DNA of 64,000 nt, taken from positions 166,551,220 to 166,615,219 of the forward strand of contig CM077162.1 in the NCBI GenBank assembly GCA_039583875.1, read 5' to 3'. The notes under the pieces were generated by a model. It ran no database searches and was not told where the DNA came from. It was given only the letters and a program-made list of their open reading frames with translations. The stretch comes from Platanthera guangdongensis. Taxonomy: Eukaryota; Streptophyta; Magnoliopsida; Asparagales; Orchidaceae. A program made the position numbers and the translations under genes. The stretch's first letter is position 1, and the number at the start of each line of letters is the position of its first letter. Below, piece by piece: positions 1-12,135 of this stretch.

Positions 1-690
1 GAGAGGGTTCGTCAATGGTTGCCTTGCTCCTGGCGGTTTTCCTTGGTGACCGGCTAAGTATTCGCGGACTCAGCGGACGGTGGGTTGTATTCGCGCGGGC
101 TGGGGGCGGTGTCGCTATCTCTTGGGCGGTGACCACACTTCTCACCTGGCTTATAAATAGGACCCCCATGACACATCTACAGTAACCTAAGTAACTTGAG
201 TGAACAGTAAGTTGGGTTGAGCGAAGTGCTGCGGTCTGTGTTTGCCAGTCCGCGCGGATTGTTTCAGGCTGACGGTTTGCTGTGTGCAGGTCGCGCGGAT
301 AACTTCAAGGAGCCAGGAGTTTGGCTGTGACTTCGGTCAGTGCTTGGAAGTGTGCGGTCTCTGCGGACTCAGCAGGAGGTCGCTCTGCGGCTTGTCAGTT
401 CTGTTTCAACTTTGCCAGCTTCAATAACCTGTCCGCCGGCTTCAGGCGGGTAGGGGAGTTCCTCAGTTCGGGTTCAGCAGGAGGTGAATAACGGTGTGTC
501 CGCGCGGCTTCGCGGCTTCGGCGGACTCCGTGGTATTCGGCGGATTGCAGCTTAGTACGGGCGGCTTCGGCGACCTCGGCGGTCTCGGCGGACTCCGGTT
601 CTGTCCGCCCGGCTTGTTTTTTGGTGCTTTCTGTTTACAGCTGTAATACTAGCGAAATCATGTCTCGCTATGTATGTCTCGGATTGTAAA
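1..690 (+). repeat. GC-rich LTR-like or promoter-containing repeat fragment
   Basis: GC-rich DNA with a clear TATA box (TATAAATAG, about 152-160) preceded by GC-rich sequence and followed by a leader rich in short GCGGACTC / GCGGCTTCG repeats. The arrangement resembles the U3-R-U5 of an LTR running off the left window edge. I see no TG...CA boundaries, primer-binding site or coding sequence, so the class is open. A 61-codon ORF at 242-427 is in the leader and has no recognisable features. Confidence 0.35.
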
Positions 691-701
691 GAAGTGAATG
701 T

Positions 702-1279
702 TTAAAAGAGACCTTCTTGTGCTTCCATTGTTTGTTGGGTGAAACCTCTAGTCCTTGGGTTTTCCGCAGGTTCAACGTGCGAACTGGGTAGTTCCGAAGA
801 TATTAATTTGGCGTTTGGGCTATCTTGCTGACCACGTTGAGAAAATTTAACAGTTAACTTAGCAAAGTATTCTTGTGACTTCTCCCCATCTTGCATTTTT
901 ATGTCATCGAATTGACGCCTTAGTGTTTGGAGTTTGATTTTGATTACCTTTTTATTTCCTTTGTACTCATTCTTGAGCCGCTCCCATGCTTCCTTTGAGG
1001 ATTTTGACCCCATGATCCTTGGTAGATGGTTGTTGAGACTCCTTGTTGTAGTAGATGCAAGGCAAGAGCATCCTTCATCTTGTCTTCTTTCTTGGGTTTT
1101 GGGGCTGCACCATCAATTGCTTTGCCGGTGGAGGGAACACCATCATTTACTATATCCCACAAGTCTTGTGAGATTAGGAGAGTTTCCATTTTATCACTCC
1201 ATTGCTCATAAAAGTCGCCATTGAACATGGGGATGGATGGATGTGAGAAAATGAGCATAGTGGTAGATGATGAAGCCAT
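702..1279 (-). pseudogene. gag: Partial copia gag (UBN2-type), frameshifted
   Basis: The minus strand encodes a protein opening MASSSTTMLIFSHPSIPMFNG, followed by an FYEQWSDKMETLL segment typical of the N-terminal gag (UBN2/DUF4219-like) domain of plant copia elements. A second frame supplies SKEAWERLKNEYKG and LQTLRRQFDDIKM, the next part of the same domain, so one frameshift lies near 1010-1020. Similarity fades near 760 and the zinc knuckle is absent. The fragment would encode about 190 residues against more than 300 in complete relatives. It directly follows a minus-strand PBS, which fixes the start. Non-functional relic. Confidence 0.65.
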
Positions 1280-1334
1280 GAGTTTGAGAATGTGGTTCCA
1301 CGAAAGTAAATTAGATGATGATTCTCTAACTATT

Positions 1335-1346
1335 GCTCTGATACCA
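1335..1346 (-). promoter_or_regulatory. Primer-binding site, initiator Met-tRNA
   Basis: On the minus strand the bases read TGGTATCAGAGC, the standard plant copia primer-binding site, one base inside the LTR end at 1348. Confidence 0.75.
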
Positions 1347-1347
1347 C

Positions 1348-1670
1348 TGTTAGAGAAATAAGGCTAAGGTGTTAAAGTATGCGGGTGTTAATTTGGACAA
1401 GGAGGTATCAACCATGAATGAGAAGATTTTCCTTTTTTTCAAAATGGGGGTATTACAAGGTTTTTATAGATGTATAGTAGAATATTCTAGACAAGGAATA
1501 TTCTAGATACATCATGCATTTTACTGGAACATTCTGGATACAGTATTCTACTAGATAATTCAAGCTTTAGCTAGAATATTCCGGATACATCAAGTTCTAG
1601 ATATTTCTTAATTCTAATATTGGGCTTTTATAGTGCAGATTTCATGGGCCCAAATAACTGGGCTTTTACA
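1348..1670 (-). repeat. 5' LTR of the minus-strand copia fragment
   Basis: About 323 bp. On the minus strand it starts TGTAAAAGCCC and ends TTTCTCTAACA, directly next to the PBS. It contains a TATAAAAG box about 40 bp from its start. There is no second LTR in the window to confirm the outer boundary, so position 1670 is inferred from the TG...CA rule. Confidence 0.6.
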
Positions 1671-2485
1671 TTTGTGAGTCAGTCCCCTTTGCAGAAAAGG
1701 TACTCATCTCCCCAATCTACCGCCTCCAGTTGTCGCCATCTTCGACTTCCCCCTTATATCTACTCATTGAATTGCTGCTTTTCTCAACACTGAAGAAACT
1801 GGAGACTTACACACCACCATCCTCTCTTTTTCTATAATGGAACCTGCAATAATCCCTTGGCTCTGTCTATGTTTGATTGCACTAGACTTACGTTTATTTC
1901 TAATTACCAATCTAATTACCAATCTTTCTCTTATGTTCAGATCCTTTCTCAGGTTACTGAATAGTTTTATCTCGGGCTGTAGAGCTTGCTCTTGGCTATA
2001 AAACCTCTCTTTTGTTATTGCCTGTTTCTCCCAGGATGTGGAGCCTGCAAAGCCTTGCTTCTTACGAACTAGTTTTTCAGATTATGCCTTCTCTACCGGC
2101 AAGATCTATTGATCATCAGTCCTATCATTGTCATCTCTATTAAAGATACCAATTACTATTACAAAGACTCTAAAGATTTTATTTCTTCCAAAAAGTTCAG
2201 TAATCGATATGTACGGAATGGAAAATTTCCACCCACCTAAGTAAAGCATTGTTACAAATAATGAAGAAACTAATAGATTTAGGTAAGAAGCAAGATAAAA
2301 GCCATATTTTATACCTGAATATTCCGTTTTATGACCTGCCTCTAATTCCTCATCTGCTTATGGTAACTAGAAGGGTAATCTTTCACATTCTACTAGAGTC
2401 ACACCTCCAAGTTGGCATACTTGTGACCCCTTTAGCATTATGTAGTAGGCCATGTATTTTGTATTAAATCAGCTCAATCATCAAC
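1671..2485. other. Intergenic sequence without recognisable features
   Basis: AT-rich sequence with a short direct repeat (CTAATTACCAAT twice near 1905-1925). No coding potential above chance and no repeat boundaries that I can recognise. Confidence 0.5.
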
Positions 2486-3231
2486 AACACTCAAGACTTT
2501 ATCCCAATATAGTGGGGTCGGCTATACGGATCCTTTGTCGCCATTTGCCCTATATTTAGTCATAATCTCACTAATATCTAAGTACATCATGCCTTTCCTT
2601 ATAGTTTCATTCCAAGTCTTTATTGGTCTTCCCCTCCCCCGTTTAAGATGCCGAGTGACTAAACTCTCACAACGCCTAACAGGGGCCTCTAATGGTCTCC
2701 TTTGTACGTGTCTGAACCATCTTAGTCGAGCTTCTCACATTTTCTCTACAATTGGTGCCACTCCTGTCTTATTCCTGATACATGCATTCCTAATTTTGTT
2801 CAGTCTCATGTGTCCATTCATCCACTTAAGCATCCCCATCTCGATGACTCCCATTTTTTGCTCATGTACACAATTCACAACCCAACTCTCGGAATCGTAG
2901 AGCATCGCTGGTCTAATTGCAATACGTTAAAACTTGCCTTTAATTTTTAATGGTACTTTACTTTCACATAAGATCTCTGACACGCCTCTCCACTTCAACC
3001 AACCAGCTAGGATTCTATGTATCACATCTTTATCCACACCTCTATATTTTTGAACTATCGATCTCAGCACTCACTACGTGAAATATCTTGATCACCCAAT
3101 TTAATAACAGAGTCAACCATCCTTCTTGCACTGTTAAATTGAAGCTCCATATACTCTGTTTTTGCCTTGCTCAACCTAAAACCCTTCTTTTCTAAAGTAT
3201 CTCGTCAAATTGAAGTTTCGCGTTTACACCA
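2486..3231 (-). mobile_element. RTE-clade LINE, C-terminal reverse transcriptase region and 3' end
   Basis: On the minus strand, degenerate frames give KGFRLSKAKTEYMELQFNS and ARRMVDSVIKLGDQD, then further along HLRWFGHV-like and [14 protein letters not shown] segments. These are hallmarks of the C-terminal part of plant RTE-type LINE reverse transcriptases. The 3' end carries the familiar GCCGACCCCACTATATTGGG block followed by TTGTTGATGATTG. The reading frame is broken by several shifts and stops. The upstream part of the same LINE resumes at 5264 after an inserted LTR element. 5'-truncated and inactive. Confidence 0.8.
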
Positions 3232-3394
3232 TGTTGGAATTATTTAGTCAATGTCGGTCTAGTAGTGTTTTTATGTGCATTGCAGTTTAGTCCCATATCA
3301 TGTATGTGAGTTAATGTGTTTTTGTAAGTCCTATATATTTCCGCTATGAGGAAGAATTAATCACACCTTCTATTTTCATTTCTCTCTTCCAACA
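3232..3394 (+). repeat. 5' LTR of element N
   Basis: 163 bp, TGTTGG...CCAACA ends (6-bp terminal inverted repeat). It shares its first about 60 bp and last about 20 bp with the 3' LTR, but the middle differs. Confidence 0.75.
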
Positions 3395-3407
3395 TGGTAT
3401 CATAGTC
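3395..3407 (+). promoter_or_regulatory. Primer-binding site of element N
   Basis: TGGTATCATAGTC abuts the LTR end with no spacer. It is one or two mismatches from the Met-tRNA binding site. Confidence 0.7.
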
Positions 3408-5117
3408 AAATAATTCCTAGCCTGCATAACCCTAATTTCATTCGCGGGCTGGTCTGTTCCTCTCGGCTGCTTCCGCTTCTGTTTCGGCCCCCACTGTCCC
3501 GGGCTACTAAAGCCGATGTGCGGCTCTCTCCCCGATCCCATCGACGGAATTCTCGTCTGATTCCGGAGACTGGAGCGGTGTTTATTCCAATCGACGGAGG
3601 GAGCGACATCCTTCCCCACCAACTCTGTTTCCCATTAAGTCACTTGACGGAATCTCCATGCGCCTCCTCTCAGATTGACAGCAACTAGAGCTTCTCCCGC
3701 CGAGCCTCTGCTCCCATCGTGTCACTACTTCTTTGCGTTCCCGTCAAGCCCTTCCTCGCCTACAACTGCTCGCGTTCGGCTCTTCGTTATCGATCGAATC
3801 TTCTCCAATTGCAGATCTCGCTGCCATCTTTCGTCGAGCCCGTCAAACTGCCAGTTGATGTTCGTTTTCCCTTCTTGGATGAGATCGAGCAGCGCTTCTT
3901 CAGCTATCATTGACTCCTGTAGTGATCCCGCCGACAGGTGCAATTATCGCTTCACTTCTGTCAATCCACTGGACGTCTTCTCTCCCCCTTGCTGCTATGG
4001 ACGATGGCTTCCCGTGTGCTTGTTCCCTCTTGGTCGATGCTTCTGAGCCTTGTTGTTGCTGCCTCCATGGATCCTACCTGTTGTTACCTCCATGGATCCT
4101 TGTTGCTACTGCCTCCATGTCTCCCTTCGTGCCGAGCTCTTCTCTTCCGTGTCAGGCTCCCTCCTCGCTCATCGCTTCTTGAGCCTTTATTGCTTGCCAT
4201 TGCTTGGCATTCTGCTCGCCGCTGGCTTGTGCTCGTGTTTTGCCCGCCGCATCTGGAATCGTGATCTTTCCGGCAGCCGTTCTCCATAATAGCCTTATTT
4301 TTTGTTTTTGTGTGTGTCGTGTTTATGTCTAATGTTTGTGTCTTGTCTTAGTGTGCGATGGGCCCAAAGGGTCCGAAGGGTTCACCTCTCGGCTCACTCT
4401 TCGTTGCTATCACGACCACGCTTATTCCTTGCTATGACTACGCCCCGGGGATAAAGAAAAGCTTGTTCGCCTATTGTCTCACTCTTCTCCACTATCGTGA
4501 CCATATGTCTTCTTGCACGTGTTATCCACATGAGGAGTGTTGGGCTGAAGGCGGCTTGGATAATATTTTCTTTCTTTTTCGCCTTTGTTCCACACATCCT
4601 CCAGGCTTATGTCGCCTGTTGTTATGAGTCTCTCTTATTTCTTTCGATTGGTCGTGTGTTGGGACACGACTGATGTTGGTGTTCTAGTCTCATCGGGTTA
4701 TGTCGCAGGGGACCGTGTTATGCGGGAATGTGTCATGTGGGACCGCCCTTATGCGTACTATTCCCGACTGATTATCCCTGACGGATTATCCTCGGTTGCC
4801 CGTTTGATGATTGGCTCCACATCGTTTATTGCTTTTTGCATGTTGTGTGTATGGTGATGTTGGGTGACCTTCCTATCCAGCGGGTTGTATCGTGTAGTAG
4901 TATTCCCGATCACCCGTTTGTCGATTTCTTTCCAGCGAGTCCACGCCGTGTGTGGGACCTGCGTCGCGTGTGTATCTACATCGTGTGTGGCTATGTCCCC
5001 GACTTGATTCCCCAGTTTGGTTTTTCCCCCGGTGGCTCGTCTGTTATTTTGTCCTGCATCGCCTACCTCAATTGTCATTATTTGATTTTTCCAAACTGAA
5101 GTTTTCCCCTTCGTCTT
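3408..5117 (+). other. Interior of element N, no recognised genes
   Basis: 1.7 kb without retroviral domains. There is a local repeat of a CTCCATGGATCC-type unit near 4063-4120. ORFs of 60-120 codons occur on both strands, but none has a start context, motif or homology I recognise. The interior could be captured host sequence or a highly decayed gag. Confidence 0.5.
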
Positions 5118-5126
5118 GAGTGGGAG

Positions 5127-5263
5127 TGTTGGAATTATCGAGTCAATGTCGGTCTAGTAGTGTCTTTATGTGTATTGGGGTTTAGAAACTTCATGCTTTG
5201 CTTGAAATAACACCCTCTCGCGTCTAGTAGTGTCTTTATCGAGTCCATTTCTCTCTTCCAACA
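5127..5263 (+). repeat. 3' LTR of element N, with altered middle
   Basis: 137 bp, same termini as the 5' LTR. After about 60 bp of matching sequence the central part is replaced by about 65 bp. That part contains a CTTTGCTTGAAATAA stretch also found in the MITE at 5884-6200, and a second copy of TCTAGTAGTGTCTTTATCGAGTC-like sequence. Confidence 0.65.
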
Positions 5264-5395
5264 CACCCGCTCGCGTCTCATCGACCAAAATAACATCATG
5301 CGGAAAAATAAACACCATGACATTTTTTGTTGGATATGTCTGGTGAGCTCATCTAAGATTAGGATAAAGAGATATGGGCTTATCTCTTTACCCTG
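5264..5395 (-). mobile_element. RTE LINE, reverse transcriptase catalytic region (continuation)
   Basis: On the minus strand one frame reads EISPYLFILILDELTRHIQ and a neighbouring frame supplies HDVILVDETRAGV. This is the RT region around the catalytic [FY]xDD box followed by the DETR segment. The position that should read A-D-D now reads P-H-D and the frame is shifted. It joins directly to the sequence ending at 3231 when element N is removed. Confidence 0.75.
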
Positions 5396-5883
5396 CTCAA
5401 CACAAAACCCTAAACCCTATTAAATCCGCTCAATTTCAAAGAAATATTTTGTCCCTTTTTCTCTCTTTCCAGTGATTCTAAATCAAGATTGATTTCTAAC
5501 CACATCCAACCAAATGATAGATTCTAACAAATTAGTAGTTTTGTAAGTCATGTTTTCTATCCACAAACAACAAAATGAGGTTTTAGAAATGTCATTCTCG
5601 TGCCTCAGTACCGAGAAATCTATCCGGAGAGAAAAAGTGAATCATTTGGAAATTACCATACTTCACTGTGATTTGTTATCTTCACCATGAGATAGTAGTA
5701 TTGTTTTTTTCTTTAACTCGTGTTACTTGTAACTGGCTTGTATTATAATTTATTTAGACATTGTCCCTTTTTTTTGGTTCAGGATACTTGTACTCTTTGA
5801 ATGCTTCTACCATCAGCAAGAAGTGGGAATATGTAAGTGGTTCTGATTACCTTGCCCTTTATTTATTTTTAGAAAAAATATAT
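5396..5883. other. Intergenic; possible exon-like scrap
   Basis: AT-rich. At about 5783-5836 a stretch reads GYLYSLNASTISKKWEY between an AG and a GTAAGT, which looks like an internal exon with both splice signals. I cannot assign it to a family and there is no supported gene model. Confidence 0.3.
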
Positions 5884-6200
5884 ATAAATCAATTCCTGAA
5901 ACTCCGGCCTAAATTTGAGATAGGTCTCTGAACTTTTTTTTAATTCTCATATTGGTCCAGAAACTTTATTCTTTGCTTGAAATAAGTCTCTGGAATAACT
6001 TCCATTAACTATTTAACGGTTTTAGATGACATGACACTGACATCATCGTCTTGTCAGCTTCGTGTCATCTAAAACTGCTAAATGTTTAACAGAAGTTACT
6101 CCAGAGATTTATTTCAAGCAAAGCATCAACCAATATGAGAATAAAATAAGCTCAGGGACCTATTTCAAATATTGGCCTAAGTTTAGGGGCTAATTTAGAT
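5884..6200. repeat. Foldback MITE (long inverted repeat)
   Basis: About 315 bp that is largely self-complementary. The outer arms pair GGCCTAAATTTGAGATAGGT (left) with its approximate complement near 6159-6185 on the right. The inner arms pair CTTTGCTTGAAATAAGTCTCTGG with the copy at about 6100-6125. Near-symmetric blocks GATGACATGACA / GTGTCATCTAAAAC sit at the centre. No coding capacity. The structure fits a non-autonomous DNA transposon of foldback type; the superfamily and target duplication are not clear. Confidence 0.65.
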
Positions 6201-7570
6201 ATTTTTTTGTTTATTTTAGAAAGTTGTTCAGATGCACTTTGAGTTTTTTTTTTTATATGATCAGGTCTTATCTTGAATGTGCTTGTGGTGCAGTTGGGCC
6301 ATTCCTGGAGAAAGCAGTTTCTTCTTTCAGGCTCCTTCCACCAACAGAGAACTATGTACCACCATTCAAGGATCGTTGGAGATTCTGGTGACTCTACATA
6401 AAAATATCCTATCTTTTTTTCAACTAATCTAAATAGTTTTAGAGTTTTGTATAATTTGGGTGGCATCTTCTCCTCTATTCACTTTGGGGTTACCTTGATA
6501 TCCCCTAGCTTTGTCATCCATGTCTCCAGGCTAGTTGATTTCTCAAATCAATACTATTATTATGAGTATTATTATCACTTGGTGTGGCTGGTGAGACGAA
6601 TTTCAGCGCTGCTACTGTGGTCTGCTTTCTTCTCGCAGAAACCTGCCGCTTGTGATTGGATCAACATATTTTGTAGACATGGGGTGATATTTTTGGTAAA
6701 GCTCTTCCGAACACCATTTCTCCACCACGGGTTTGATTTTATCAGTTTTGTGCCATTGTACGCGTTCCTCAAATTAGCTATATTCATTGTGTATTTCCCG
6801 ACGTTTCTTGCATCTAGTTGCACACCCAGGCCAGTTGATGTTCTGTGGAAAAAATGAACACTGTTTCCATCTTTCTTGATACCTAAAATAGAGAAACAAG
6901 TTTAAGAATGAAGCTCAAATGTATGGATAGAGGAAGATATAATAAGTAAGCTTGGTAAGCTTCTTACAAGGAAGTTTCTGTTTGTCAGAATAATAATTAC
7001 TATAATAATTCTGTTATAAAGTAAATGCATGTGTTTCAGTTCATATTTCCAATGGTACATGTAGCAATGCAGTAGAAGTACTGGAGAAAATTATAGGGCT
7101 TATTCATAATTCTCACTTGATATTCTTCAGTGTATATTGGCTAGAAATTTATCACAGAGGATAAAAGTGTCTGTAGTTATAATTTATCTGCAACTTCTTG
7201 GAATTTAAGTGATCGTACACCATTTGAGACATAACAACCCATAATGTTCATGTGCGAGTGAAGAGTTCTATTTTCTTGCAAAAGAAGTGAAGAGGGGCAG
7301 AAATGTAGTGAGAAAAGGTTATCCAGATTTAGATCATCATTCTAATCAATAGTATCATCACAACCATTTGTTCTTGATTGTATAAAACATAGTTCTCTAA
7401 TCGTTTTAATTATGTGTTAAACCTAAACCATGCTGATCATTTTGAATAAATTTACTTCAAATTAAGTTAAGTGCGACCACTCTCCTTCATATTCCTCATA
7501 TTCACTAATCTACTTGATGGGGGTTCCCCCTAAAGATTTTCGAGTCAAATCAATAGGGCTTCAACCAAAA
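6201..7570. other. Intergenic, no assigned feature
   Basis: AT-rich sequence. Open stretches exist at about 6447-6857 on the plus strand and 6575-6823 on the minus strand, but neither has a recognisable domain or convincing start. They overlap each other, so at most one could be real. Confidence 0.4.
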
Positions 7571-9044
7571 TTCTCAAGCGAGCCGACCTGACCGAGCAAA
7601 TCCCGCACTCGAGTCATGCATGCTTGAAGGGACCAAAACCACCCTTAAAGAGGGGTCAGAGCAAAGCAAGAACACACATGCATGGCCCGCACACACGAGG
7701 AGCATGCCTGCAGCGCGCGCGCTCCCTTGTGTCCGTGCACAGCGCCTGCAGGCCTTTGCGCATGACTGCAGCCCTTGTGTGCGTGCCCTGCGTGCGCGCA
7801 ACCTACGCGCTCCGGCGGCTGTCGCTACCTCTAGCTGCCCCCGTTGTCTCCTGCTGCCTCCGACCACTGACGTTGGGGGGGGGGGGGGGGGGCATGTTTT
7901 CATTTTGTGAAAATTGGTGATTTAGGTGACGGAAACGGAGTGAAGTCATTCGCTAGCACATGATTCAGTTTGGGCCAATTATCAGCATGTCTCTCCAGAA
8001 ACTATAAAAAGGCATCCAGACCTTCATTTAAAGGGAAGCAACTCTATGGACTAAAAAGAGGTATGAGGTTTTTCGGCAAGAATGTGAGACTTGAATCGTT
8101 CCTTCGCTTGGAATTCGCTCTGCTCCCTCTCTGGTCCGCTCAACACTCACTTGGATACTTTAGTGAGCCTAAAAGAAGGCACGAGAGAACACTCCGTCTT
8201 TTCTATAGTTTATAGAAGTATCCAATTGAGTTCTGAACGGGTTGGTAATGGCTCAATCTCTTCATAAATGATATATAGGATAAAATTCATATTAGCTGAT
8301 CAATCTATTCATAAATGAATGTGCAATTAAAATTGAGGTTGGAGCAATTAGTCATCAAAACCATCAACCCAGACATTCCTAAAAAGGATAAAGGAAGCAA
8401 GAAAGTAAGGGGTAAAGAAGTCTCCAGCAAAGTTCTTAATGATATATAGCAAAGTTCTTAATAGTAATATAGCGTGGTCTGCAAATAAACTTCAGAAATT
8501 TGCATCTCCCTCTTCAACATGAGGGAAGGAGGCGTCTATTCCAGTTATTTTTGAAGTCCAGGGAGGAGAGAGCTTCCTCATTCCAAATTTCTCAACACAC
8601 AAATTCAAAAGAAGAGAGGAGGGAGAGAGCGAGAAGATGATATGGGGCAGGAATACCTTGTGAAGCTCGAGCGAGGAGGAAATGAGGTGGGCGAGATGGA
8701 AAGAGGAAAGCCTTGCTGTCCCCAGTGAAGGAGGAGGAGATGTCCCCTTATAGCGGACACTGAATGGCTTCGACTGTGATGAATATGTAGATTTCCTCCC
8801 TTGGTGGACCTCCCTTCTGTGAGCCATCCCTGATTCCCGGCCAAAGGGGTCGTCACCCCTCTGATTGCTGATGTTGGGCTCTCCAAGGAATCTGTTGCGA
8901 GGAAATGAAGGGAATGTTGGGATCGGGAATGAGGAGAGACAGGTGGGGTTGATGAATCAACGGTTCATATATTATCAAGCCAAATCTGATGGTCAGAATT
9001 TTATGGCCATGCTATTTGTAGGCCACACTATATTTCTTTCTAAG
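7571..9044. other. Unclassified repeat-like DNA with an 18-G run
   Basis: GC-rich patch at about 7610-7900 with alternating CA/TG and GCGC stretches and a run of 18 G (7875-7892). ORFs crossing it are low-complexity. The remainder (7900-9040) has purine-rich blocks and no recognisable domain. Confidence 0.4.
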
Positions 9045-10746
<1,702 letters not shown>

Positions 10747-10748
10747 AG

Positions 10749-10760
10749 TGGTATCAGAGC
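10749..10760 (+). promoter_or_regulatory. Primer-binding site of P1
   Basis: TGGTATCAGAGC, two bases after the LTR end; exact match to the initiator Met-tRNA site. Confidence 0.9.
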
Positions 10761-10962
10761 CAGGTTGCTGGTCAGTAGTCAGAACAGGGCCGATACTGGG
10801 CTGGCCTTTTGTGATTTCGAGACGAGGCGATTGTATTCTCAGGTTTGGCATTGAGTGCGGTTGTTTACGATCATTGGTCCTCTGGCTATCCTCTTCAGTG
10901 ACTTATCGTGAGAGAGTCGCGCTTAGAGAACTGTGGTCAGTCCGGCCATTTGGTTTAGCAAG

Positions 10963-12135
10963 ATGGAATTGACTTCATAACAGATGGTCAAGTTGAATGG
11001 AGCAAATTATCATCAGTGGCACTTGCTTATGGAGGATCTCATCTACGTCAAGGGCTGGCATGCCCCTATCTTTGAAGAGATGCCGAAGGATATGGATCCG
11101 GCTAAATGGCAGGTGGAGCACCAAAAGCTCTGTGGTTTCATTAGACGGTTCGTGGAGCCGAACGTCTACAACCACGTGGCTAGCATCACGGATGCGAAGG
11201 AGCTGTGGAGAACTCTGGAAACGTTGTATGCCAAGAGCACTGGCATCAACAAGCTGGCTTTGCTGACAAAGCTTGGAGAGTTCCGCTACCGGGAAGGCTC
11301 ACCAATCATGGATCATGTTAATGAGTTACAAGGAATCATTGATCAATTGACAGCGATGAAGGTGACATTTGAGGATGAGGTCAATACGATGTGGCTGTTG
11401 AAGTCCCTTCCGGACTCTTGGGAGATGGTCAGGATTGCACTGATCAACTCTTCACCCCAGGGGATTATCACCATGGAGATCGCCAAGAGTGGGATCTTGA
11501 ACGAAGAGGTGAGACGGAAGTCTCAAGGGACGTCAGTCTCTTCATTACGCGCTGATGTTCTATTTACGGAATCCAGGGGGAGAGGCAGGAGCAAGAGTCG
11601 AGGACGGAAGGAGGAAAGAAGCCAGAGCAGAGGGAAGTCACGTTCACGATATCAGAACGTGGAGTGTCATTTCTGCCACAAGAAGGGACACATCAAGAAG
11701 TTTTGCTATGCCTGGAAGAATGAGCAAAAGAAGGGTGTGGCGACTGAGGGCAAGGAGGAGAGCCACACTGCTGCGGTTGTCTCCAGTGATGAGGACGATG
11801 TTGTCATTGTCGGTGATGAAATCACGACAGCGCTCTCCTGTGACGACAGGAGATGGATTGTAGATTCAGGAGCTTCTGCGCACGTCTCCCACAATCTGGA
11901 GCTATTTGCAACATACACCACCCATGAATGCGGGGTGTTACGAATGGGCAACGGGAATACGTCCAAGGTGCTGGGACGTGGAGACGTGCATCTGAAGACG
12001 AGCACTGGAGTGTTGCTGATTTTGCGGGACGTGCGACACGTGCCCGATATTCGTTTCAACCTACTTTCCGTGGGGAAGCTTGGAGATGAAGGACATGTAA
12101 GTGTCTTTGGTGGTGATTTCTGGAAGCTAGTTTGA
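10963..12135 (+). pseudogene. gag: P1 gag and protease region
   Basis: Encodes the capsid-like UBN2 domain (LNGANYHQWHLLMEDLIYVK, then LWRTLETLYAKS), an Arg/Ser-rich basic stretch, a CCHC zinc knuckle (CHFCHKKGHIKKFC, from 11665) and the aspartic protease (WIVDSGASAHVS, about 11854). The likely original start is ATG 10963, which opens MELTS and then meets a TAA at 10978-10980. The same frame reopens at ATG 10984, so a 383-codon product is still open to the TGA at 12133-12135. That TGA separates protease from integrase in an otherwise continuous frame, so gag-pol was originally a single polyprotein, as in Tnt1. Function: particle assembly and polyprotein cleavage. Confidence 0.85.

Larger units (their letters stand above)
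702..1670 (-). mobile_element. Truncated minus-strand Ty1/copia retrotransposon (5' LTR, PBS, partial gag)
   Basis: Read on the minus strand, this is an LTR (1670 to 1348), a primer-binding site (1346 to 1335) and the N-terminal half of a copia gag (1279 to about 702). Sequence then stops matching gag and passes into the unrelated GC-rich fragment at the left, so the rest of gag, pol and the 3' LTR are missing. No target-site duplication can be assigned because the 3' end is lost. Confidence 0.7.
3232..5263 (+). mobile_element. Non-autonomous LTR retrotransposon N, inserted in the RTE LINE
   Basis: About 2.0 kb bounded by TGTTGGAATT...CTTCCAACA LTRs (163 and 137 bp), with a PBS immediately after the 5' LTR and a purine tract (GAGTGGGAG, 5118-5126) before the 3' LTR. 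The insertion point carries CACCA upstream (3227-3231) and CACCC downstream (5264-5268), a 4/5 target-site duplication. The LINE frame resumes at once on the far side. The interior holds no gag, protease, integrase or RT motif in any frame; its ORFs are short, serine/proline/cysteine-rich and unrelated to known proteins. It must have been mobilised by another element. Confidence 0.75.

Noticed and set aside
5783..5836. Possible host exon GYLYSLNASTISKKWEY with splice signals
   Set aside because: Too short and isolated to support a gene; retained only as a note in the intergenic feature.
7574..7910. Pro/Arg-rich ORFs on both strands around the G-run
   Set aside because: Low-complexity GC-rich DNA; overlapping frames are equally open and no domain is visible.
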